Below are positions 56,222-64,000 of a stretch of DNA of 64,000 nucleotides, one piece after another. This DNA is from Haemaphysalis longicornis (taxonomy: Eukaryota > Arthropoda > Arachnida > Ixodida > Ixodidae): assembly GCA_013339765.2 (NCBI GenBank), contig CM023449.1:118424957-118488956 (forward strand), in the 5' to 3' direction. The stretch's first letter is position 1. The number at the start of each line of letters is the position of its first letter. The translations under genes were made by a program, and so were the position numbers. A model generated the notes under the pieces. That model saw nothing but the letters and a program-made list of their open reading frames with translations, ran no database searches and had not been told where the DNA came from.

Positions 56222-56960
56222 ATCATCAGCAGCAGCAGCAGCCTGTCTACGCCCACTGCAGAGCAAATGCCTGTCCCAAAGATCTCCTATTATCCCGGTC
56301 CTGCGCTAACTGCGGCCAATTTATCCCCGCAAACTTCTTCATCTCATCTGCCCATTTATCTTTACACCGCCCCCTGCACCGCTTGCCTTCTCTAGGAATC
56401 CACTATGTTACCGTTATTAACCAACGGTTATCTTGCCCTTGCATTACATGCCCTGCCCACACCAATTTCTTTTAATTTCTACTGATATGTCCTTAGCACG
56501 CGTTTTTTCCCTGGCCAACTCCGCTCTTTTTTGTCCCTCAATGTTACACCATTCATCTTGCCTTTCGTTGCGCGCTGAGTCGTCCTCAATTTATGTTGAA
56601 CCCTCTTAGTGATGCTCCAAGTTTTTGGCCTGTAGGTGAGTACCGGTAAGATCCAACTGTCGTACACTTTCTTCTTTAGGGACAATGGTAGGCTACCATT
56701 CATTATCTGGGAATGCCGGCCGAATGCACGCCACCCCATTCTTATCCCTCATTTATCTCTGCTACATGGTTGAGATCCGAGGTCACAACTTGGCCTAAGT
56801 AGATATATTCGCTTACCACATCTAGTGCCTCGCCACGTATCTGAAACTACTGTGCTCTCCCGAGCTTATTGAGCATTGCTTTAGTTTTATGCATATTCTG
56901 CGTGTCAGCAAAAGTGACCCATAATTGTTCTACTATTCGGTCGGCGACGGGTTCATTACA
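56222..56960 (-). pseudogene. RTE/BovB LINE 3' end
   Basis: The minus-strand frame at 56739-56479 reads GWRAFGRHSQIMNGSLPLSL, then KVYDSWILPVLTY and the RTTQRA...NGVTLRDKKERSW block. This is the conserved C-terminal part of RTE/BovB RT proteins. On the minus strand the element ends in a (CTG)n(ATG)n-type tail at 56222-56242, the usual simple tail of this clade. It abuts the tail of the plus-strand LINE. It is 5'-truncated and frameshifted at both sides of the legible block. Confidence 0.85.
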
Positions 56961-57265
56961 ATTGTGCAGACAAAAAGGCATTAATGAGTGACCTGACAGG
57001 GGCGGGGGGGGGGGGGGGGTTAGGGTTAGGTCACCAGTAATTTCTGTGTTTCGAATTACCTGTGGGTTACCCCGCCAATTGCAATTCATGTGTAGTGTCC
57101 TTGCAGCTAGTTGCCCCTTTCCCCTCGTAGATCTCACTAGTATCTTGTGTGGGTCATATGTTACTGAGCCGGTGGAATCTGCACAGAAAACAAAACTTGA
57201 AGAAAAATTTTTAGCAAAATAAGCCTTTGGGCTGGTTAGTGCATATCGCTTTGAGGTAAAGAGTG
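56961..57265. other. No gene recognised; G(16) run with TTAGGG
   Basis: A 16-G homopolymer at 57004-57019 runs into TTAGGGTTAGG at 57020-57030. Otherwise nothing is recognised. Confidence 0.5.
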
Positions 57266-57428
57266 CTAACAACCACGAAAGAAAGGCGAAGAACGACGAG
57301 GCAGATGGGCTACTAACAACCACGACAGATAAACGGAGAACGGTGTGACAGATGCGCTACTAACGACTTGGTAGTTGTTTGTAGCGCATCTGTCTCGTCG
57401 CTCTTCGTCTTTCTTTCGTGGTTTTTAT
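57266..57428. repeat. Foldback repeat with 54-bp arms
   Basis: 57266-57319 and 57375-57428 are inverted copies with about 7 mismatches, sharing CCACGAAAGAAAG, GAC-AG and CAGATG-GCTAC blocks. A further direct copy of the GACAGATGCGCTACTAAC part lies between them at 57346-57363. The sequence resembles the terminal repeats of tick retroelements such as Penelope-like elements, but I cannot prove that. No coding capacity. Confidence 0.6.
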
Positions 57429-58602
57429 CGCTCTTTTTCATGATAATTTTTAGCTTTGATCTTTTTGCGGTATTCCTGAAGTTTTTTGCCTTCGACACCC
57501 AAGCTGTACAAATGTCCAGAAACACAGTGCTTTTAAGTTTCGCTCTTACCTAAAATCCCGCGATGAGATTCTTTCTAGATGCCTCAAATAAAGCTTCATA
57601 TACTAAGCTTCGCCTATGGCGGAATATTCGGGAGTGACAGGCCCGTCAGATTATACTTCGGTAGACGCGCCATAGCAGCCAGATATATGCAGAAATGTGT
57701 AGTACGTCAAGGCCGGTGAAGGCATCGAGGACTTTTGACCGATTCCTCGCACAGCTGTTATGCGCTTCTCAAGTGAGGAAGTAATAAGGGCCAACTCATT
57801 GATGAAATCAACGTCATTACAACAAGGCACTGCGCAGCGGACAGACTATGTCGTTGCAGTGGTTGCCAGAATGCTGTGGACTCACGGGAAATGTAATATC
57901 TTATCGGCTCGCGTGCGAGGGCCAATACAGGAGCTCAACAGCACAACTCCCTTTATCCAAGGATGATGTCAACGAAATAATCGCAACTCTCGGCAGGCGC
58001 ATGCAATTGCAGCACTGGCGAAACCTGCACCTACAGTACGTCCACCTATACGCAGTCGGCCCGCAGTGTACGTTTCGTACTCCTCACGGTTTATCCAGGC
58101 AAACCGAGTGTGCTATACATCGCCTGCAATACATCGCCTGCTTGTTTTGAAATTGAGGGTGACTCATTTTATTTATTCCTTCACTATTCCTGTCGTCTCG
58201 AGTAAAGTGATCAAGAGCGGGAATGGTCACGGTTGTTTGATGAGGAGGATGCAAATAAAGGTAAGGAAATACGTTTCCAGTTCGTGTTATTAACAGTGCT
58301 ATATGAGTGCATGTTCGCTCCTGGGTTGATTGGTACTACATTGCGAAAGGAATAATTAAAAGGCACGCCCAGCAAACCACGACCTGATGCGATCTAATTA
58401 GACACAGATAATCTATTGGATACTTCTAAGATGGCCGCCAATAAAGCATGCACCAAACGGTGACTGTGAGCGTCTATTTACTGTAAAGAAAATTGTGAAG
58501 AAAAGCGGGAAGAAAACGGGAGGTCGAGCAGAGGTCCTTACCTTTTTTTTTCGCAATAGAAACCAGGTAAAACTGCGCTGGTTTTAAAATACGTGTTTCA
58601 AT
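57429..58602. other. No gene recognised
   Basis: A few short frames only, with no signature that I can support. Confidence 0.45.
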
Positions 58603-59115
58603 CAGTGAATGTCGATAAACGGAAATTGCTTAAACGAAATTGTCGCTTTAACGGAACTGTTGCTGCCTGTAAGTTTGTTGGTTTTCTCTTAAGATAACGT
58701 AAAAAAATTCGGTAACGGGAACTAAAATTTCCGCGTCACAGTGTAAACGGAACCGAAATGGAACTTCTTGTCAAACCCAATGCCATGAGCATCAGCTGCT
58801 CAAGATCCCCATGTTGAATATGCAGTAGCATTGGCTCAAACAAAATAAAATTAAGGCATTTTTTAGTGCACAGTGATTAATTGTTGCCAAATAAACTTTG
58901 TGAATGATGTGCGTACATCTCTTGCAATTTTTATGCTTTCTGAAAAACTATCTTCTGCATTCACCTTATAGGGCTTAGAGATCAGTGAAATGGTATTAAG
59001 AGTGTGTACGAACATAAATTTGCACTATTGCGTATCTCTCGCAGTAAACCGAACTCCTGTTAAAGGGAAGTAATTTTTTTGGTTTCTTCAAGTTCCGTTT
59101 ATCGAGAATCTACTG
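58603..59115. mobile_element. Decayed pogo/mariner-like MITE, about 513 bp
   Basis: The left end CAGTGAATGTCGATAAACGG and the complement of the right end CAGTAGATTCTCGATAAACGG are related inverted termini of about 27 bp. GAA or similar plus further AACGGAA-type motifs lie inside both. The CAGT start and CGATAAACGGAA body are reminiscent of the element at 28848. The flanking TA dinucleotides have been lost or mutated. No transposase frame. Confidence 0.6.
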
Positions 59116-60839
59116 AACACAACGTTAAGCTACTTTACATTGCTCTAGAGCATGCGCAAAGCCATAATAGCCGGTAAATACTTCTAGCGGCCGGGAAAGA
59201 CGCACGCCAGTGAGTCGCAAAGATTTTCAGGCTTCCACCAGTAATCACTTTTAAAATGTACAAACAATAACGCACTGCATCTGTTTCCGTATACCATTAC
59301 GGTGCGCTACATTTTACAACACGGAGTATTCTCGCTCGTGGGGAGAGGTGAGCGATACCCATTCGCATTAAAGCCAGGGCAACTACTTTACCAGAGGAAG
59401 CCACGCCTGCCCTTTTCCGGGCTTCCTACTTGACAGCGCACCTGTCACTTATTGCGTGTTTTAGAAAAAGAAGCGTAAAACCGCCAAATGCATTTGGCCT
59501 GATTTCATAGATGCGCAGTCTCTGAAAGCAGCGGAGTCGTGTTGTAAGCCGATAATATTAAGGACGGAGCGACCACCGAATTAAAAGGGGGCCTGAATGT
59601 GGAGAGGATGACTACGCGACGGAACAGGGAAAGAAAGAAGATACTGCTATCCGTGCACCATTGTTATCAGAGCTGATGTGTCCGGGCTGAGATACCCAGA
59701 TCGGAGGGAATCAGAATTCAGCGTCAGAGCTTAGGTGCCTCAGAAATAAAACACAAACCACAGCACCACGCGCCCCTCCGCCACCGTGCATCACTCAGTA
59801 CTGTAGACTGAACGCTGTACAGTAGACGCGTGAGCAGCCACTGCTGATGGCACGCACACGTTCCTCTCAGAGTTACACGTCTCATTACACCCTCCGCTCG
59901 AAAGACGCGCGCCTGAAATAATGAATACTGCAGAATTAATGTACGTCGTGAGCAGGTGACCGGGTGCTTGGTGGTCACTTGCGCACAGGCAGTCGGGTCG
60001 AACCACGGCAAGCACCGTGAAGAGCCTGATGGAGTCCGGCAAAATGCGTTTGCAAGGCCTGCCAGGAAAACGTGCGCTTAACCCGCTTAATGAAGTGTAC
60101 GTCACGTTTATATTTTTTTAGGTTATTTGTTACCATCAAATTTCACGTCGTTGATCACATGCACAATTCGCAACAGTGCTAACTGATACAGCAGTTAACG
60201 TGACCATTTTGTCGGAGGAAGCAGGGCAGCGGCCTCTCCCGTTGGCAAAGGATCCTCCCTGGTCTCTGTGATAAGAAGAAATGATCAGTTGTAGATACTA
60301 ATTAAAAGCACGACATCACCATTTTTTCTTCCGCAGAGTTGGTGACTAAGAGATAAATTACGCAGTCCGTATAGAAAGAATTATTGGCAATTCGGCTGAA
60401 AAATATTGCGATGGTTACAAGTCGCTGTCATTTTGTTCTTAACGAATGTGTTGGCAGCTGTCGACGTCAGCAGCTTATTTCAGGGTTTCGTTCGCTTCTA
60501 ACTTACGTCTTTTGTTGAACTGTTCTGAGGCTTAAGGGCGTTCAGTCTATTAATTCCAGCTGCTTAAGCCCCTCATTTTGGGAATTTAAAATGAGGAAAG
60601 AGTATATTGCTGAACTATAGCGTTTTGTCGCCTTTTTTGCTGTGGGTTTTCGGAAGATAGGTTCAACTCCCTAAGACCGAACTGCTGTAAACACGGCTCT
60701 GCCAGAACAAAATTCATGAGAACTAAGCACGCGTAAGCAAGCCGTCTTCGCAAGTATTATAACCAGTGGCAGTTTGTAAGTCAAAATGCTCAGACGAATT
60801 CTCCTTGGCTGTATATTAATGTGCACAGCAAGTGCGCGT
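59116..60839. other. No gene recognised
   Basis: Nothing firm. AGGTTCAACTCCC near 60658 and GGGTCGAACC near 59995 are isolated B-box-like sequences without tRNA folds. Confidence 0.4.
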
Positions 60840-60990
60840 TGGGAGATGAAAGAAAATTCCTGTGCGTTTGGGATATCGGCGCACGTTAAAGATCCCCAGG
60901 TGGTCAAAATCAATCTGGAGCCCTCCTTGACTGCGCACCTCATCGCTTGCCCAGCGTCGGCTCGTTAAACCCCACAATCAAGCAATAAAT
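60840..60990 (+). mobile_element. Ruka-like SINE, 3' body fragment
   Basis: TCGGCGCACGTTAAAGATCC and the CCAGGTGGTCAAAATCAATC and CGCACCTCATCGCTTGCC blocks match the body of the copies at 883-1117 and 14680-14918. The end is CCCCACAATCAAGCAATAAA. The tRNA-like head is absent immediately upstream, so the copy is 5'-truncated or rearranged. Confidence 0.72.
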
Positions 60991-61512
60991 ACAGGCAGTG
61001 GCGGTGAAGAACTGCCTCTACCGAGAAGTGCTCCGTCACGGATAGTCAGCCTCTAGAACGGTGGTTAACTTGATGATTCATCCCTGAGAAACTCTTCTTT
61101 GTCAACATGGTTTTTCCTTATTCGTCGGATGTGACAAGTTTATTCGCGCTGTGGTTATCGTCATCTTCTCTCTTTGGCCTCACAAATTCACGTGACAATA
61201 TTTGTTTCATATTTGTTAGACGTGACGAAACATTCGTAAAAACGTCTGGTTAAGCTTTAAGTATTAGTACACTTGATAATTCTCAAATGTTAGGGCGGTT
61301 AAGTGCACTGTTCTGTTAGTTGGTCCTTAGAAAACATAGATTTACCTGCGGAAGAGAAGATACTGTGCTAGCGGGGAGGACAGACATGACTACCGCGCAG
61401 GGCAAGCAAAGAAAGCAGACGAAGAAGTAAAAAATTACACCATCTTCCCATGTGGGAACCCTGAGGGGATGCAAAGCCGTGCAATCTGGATCAGCTACTC
61501 GCCGCTGGCATT
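60991..61512. other. No gene recognised
   Basis: No signature seen. Confidence 0.4.
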
Positions 61513-61695
61513 TCAAAGCGGCTTCTCGTTCTCCAAGCGAGGACTCTGTGTTCGACGCTGCCGTTCACGTTCGGCGTCGCGAGATCTCCTCTGTGCAGCC
61601 TTGTCTTCGGAGGTGCTCGTGGTTCTAAGAGTGTGCTGGCTGGCGCTAGGTGACGGTGTGCCAGCCAGTTCGCTGACGGAATCGTTGGCGTACAT
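61513..61695 (-). other. Arg/Glu-rich coding-like scrap
   Basis: A minus-strand open stretch of 60 codons contains AAQRRSRDAERERQRRTQSP. Arg-Glu-Ala-rich repeats like this occur in some tick repeat-derived open frames. It has no identifiable domain, and neither the start nor flanking exons can be supported. It may be a fragment of a repeat-derived protein. Confidence 0.25.
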
Positions 61696-61770
61696 TTCTA
61701 GTTATCGGACGGCGCAGTACCGAAGAAGCAACTCAGCGGAGCGCGGAACGGGTTTATTTGCAGACCAGAA

Positions 61771-61920
61771 GTAGTGGAGAGGAGGAGCAGTGCGCGTATC
61801 TCACAGGTGGTGTGGAGAGGAGGAGCAGCGCGAGCTAGCGCACAGGTGGTGTGGAGAGGAGAGGGAAGAGAGTGGTGTTATCACAGTTGGTGTGGAGAGG
61901 AGGAGAGGTGCGGACATGGG
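61771..61920 (+). repeat. Purine-rich tandem repeat, about 39 bp, 3.7 copies
   Basis: Units start at 61771, 61810, 61849 and 61890, each beginning GTGTGGAGAGGAGGAG (first copy GTAGTGGAG...) and the first three ending CACAGGTG or CACAGTTG. Period 39-41 bp. The AGAGGAGG core resembles the purine-rich interior of the element at 10399-10814. Confidence 0.85.
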
Positions 61921-63182
61921 ACGCCGGACGACGGAGGTTTGACTAAGAGGTGCTTTGCATCTAAAACGCTATGGTCCTGTCAGTTTTTATATTCGTATAG
62001 TGTCTGGTTTTAGCGCAGTTAAAGCCATTCAAACGCCGGGGCAGTCCGCTTTTTCTTAAAGTAGTCGTAGATGCTTGTACTTGAAAAGAAGGTGACAGCG
62101 ATAGAGTTATCGGACCTTCAATTCATCTGCTGTTGAAAATTCTGTAAGGCTTGGGACCGTGCCCGTCAACACTTGCCCAGGCCCATGAACAACACCCTTC
62201 GACACTCGTTACGCTCGCTCTTCATCGTCAGGCGCCTCCTCTTGGTCCCTTTCGGTACTTTAACCTCCTAAGGTGGCTCATAATGCGCGTGCCGGCGTGG
62301 CCTACCTACTTTGACGATTGATGTTGCTTCCCTTTACTGTCGCCCTTTCTCAAACCCATCCACCGCCCTTCCTTCCACACTGATGTTTCTCTCTCCAAAG
62401 ACGGAATCACCTCTTTGCGCTTGTTTTTTCCTAAATTTTGACTTTTTGTACGCTGGATTTTTGTACCTCACGGTGAGCGGGATTGAGGAACAAAAGTCAA
62501 AGGCTTTTGCTTTAAAATGCTTTGGCTTTAAACTCGTGCAAAATAGGGAACTTATCCGCAGAAAAGAACCCAAATTAAGGACAGACCAGGAACATATTTA
62601 CCGGTCGTCGTAAATCAGGGAGATTAGGACTGAAAGATACGTGAGACAGAAATTTCGTTTGTTTAGTACACGACATTCAATGCCCATCTTCTATCTTCCA
62701 CACAATGAACTATACAAAAAATGACACATTAGAGACTTGCAAGTTTTTTGTTTTGCTCGAACAGTGAATACAACACGTACCTTGTTACTGGGCAAGTACA
62801 AAACATTCAAGCTGTGATACTTCTTTAATGTGGCGTGCAGTTTACGGGCTGTGTGATATAAACAGTATTCGGCAGTTGGATTGGGCCTTCCTGGGTACTC
62901 TGCTGCAACACAAGAAACCTTCGAAATTTTCCTGATTTCTTGTATTGGGAAATCACCAAAAACTCAGTGCTCTGCGCAAGCGGTAGTGCACAAGCAGCAG
63001 CTCGACCTTCCCTGCTATTAATTTAGGCTCAACAATTTATGTCTCTTCCTTGCTCCACAATCGAGAGGTGACACCAGTACGGGATGGCTTAAAATAGGGC
63101 CTACAGTATAGCTTTTACGCCTAACGGCATCCCCACGCACCTGCTAGTAAACGTACGATGCGTTCTACGTTGCTTGGCTCTT
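61921..63182. other. No gene recognised
   Basis: No coding or structured repeat that I can support. Confidence 0.4.
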
Positions 63183-64000
63183 CGCATTTGTATCATCATC
63201 ATCATTACCATCACCACCACCATCGACGTCACAATCATCAGACCACTCAGGTCCACTGCCGGACGAAGGCCTCGCCCACAAACCTCCAACCACTCCAGTC
63301 CTCCACTGCTCAACTCCGAAGTTTATGCTCGAATTTTCTTATTTCATCCCTCCATCAGAATGATGGCCCTTATCTTCTTTTACACCCAGATCTTGGTATC
63401 CACTCCGTTACCCTAAATGTCCACTGTTTGTCAGTTCGTCTCACTACATGGACAGCCCTAGCCCATTTCCTTTTCTTTACTAAACTACGGTGCCATCAAC
63501 ACTAGTTTGCTTTTTTATCCAGGTAGCTCCTTTCTTGTCTCTGGGTGTTATTCCTAGCATTTTTCGTTCCATGGCCCGTTGAGCTGACCCAAGTTTGCTT
63601 TCTAGTTGTTTAGTAAGGCACGAAGTTTCAGCTCCCTGTTTCATCACGGGAAGTATTCACTGGTTGCAGATATTTCTTTTGAGTGACTGAGGTAGGTTAG
63701 TTTTCATTATATCGGAGTGCTTGCCGAGTGTTCCCCAACCGATACATATTCTGCGCCGAAATTCTTTCTCGTGGTTGAGGTCAGCCCTAACCATCTGTCA
63801 GGGGTAGTTATATTCGTTTACTTTTTCTGGCGTTTTTTTTTCCTATGCTGGAGAGGGCGCTTTCGGCATGCTTATTCCTTAATACGTTAGATCACTTCAC
63901 ATTTATTTTTTGCCCCACGGCCATGCTTCCTGATTGTAGTTTCTACAGCATCTTTTGCAGGTGTTCTGCAGTCCCACTCAGCAGGACTATGTTGGCTGCA
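63183..64000 (-). pseudogene. RTE/BovB LINE 3' end, running off the window
   Basis: The left border is a (CAT)n/(CAC)n simple tail at 63190-63230, as expected for the 3' end of a minus-strand RTE element. To its right the sequence resembles the RTE 3' coding region in the order known from BovB-like elements, with blocks such as GTCTCTGGGTGTTATTCCTA and GCATTTTTCGTTCCATGGCC near 63540-63576. It continues to a CAGCAGGACTATGTTGGCTG block at 63979-63998, which corresponds to the antisense of the RT catalytic region. It is heavily frameshifted. A second, differently diverged copy is at 56222-56960. Confidence 0.7.

Noticed and set aside
57020..57030. Telomeric TTAGG/TTAGGG repeat
   Set aside because: Only about two units are present next to a G homopolymer; too short to mean telomeric origin.

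Overview
This is a repeat-dominated stretch of a eukaryotic genome, most likely from an ixodid (hard) tick. The main pointer is a tRNA-derived SINE that matches my recollection of the tick family Ruka. It occurs twice near full length and once as a 3' fragment. The mix of RTE/BovB, I-like, CR1-group, Penelope-like and Ty3/Gypsy elements in AT-rich DNA fits a large tick genome. I recognise no host gene, rRNA gene or functional tRNA gene. Everything I can name is mobile or repetitive DNA.

Layout. 499-6719 is a complete but decayed Ty3/Gypsy element with two LTRs, gag, protease, RT, RNase H and integrase. A Ruka SINE sits in its 5' LTR. 7500-13000 holds three non-autonomous or foldback elements. 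13000-27000 is mostly unrecognised AT-rich DNA with a Ruka copy, an RTE scrap, a long hairpin and a tandem duplication of about 195 bp. 27180-36073 has fragments of two RNase H-bearing LINEs (minus strand), a pogo/mariner-like non-autonomous element, a Penelope-like element and a probable LINE tail. 36074-42486 is nearly featureless. 42487-43590 is a minus-strand Gypsy pol scrap carrying a clean hAT-type MITE.

The most interesting region is 44190-56221. About 26 tandem copies of a GC-rich, CpG-rich monomer (266 bp where cleanest) run directly into the 5' end of a nearly intact CR1-group non-LTR retrotransposon. Its ORF1 begins with a hydrophobic leader ending in a canonical 2A motif. ORF1 continues with a coiled coil and an L1-ORF1p-like body. 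ORF1 overlaps an AUG-less ORF2 (endonuclease plus RT), and the overlap contains a canonical -1 slippery heptamer. This suggests a LINE with a very long monomeric 5' region, a 2A break and frameshift-coupled ORF2. The alternative is an independent satellite that abuts a LINE.

56222-64000 holds two minus-strand RTE/BovB 3' ends (the second runs off the window), a foldback repeat, a pogo-like element, a Ruka fragment and a short purine-rich tandem repeat. All assignments are by reading motifs; no database search was possible.
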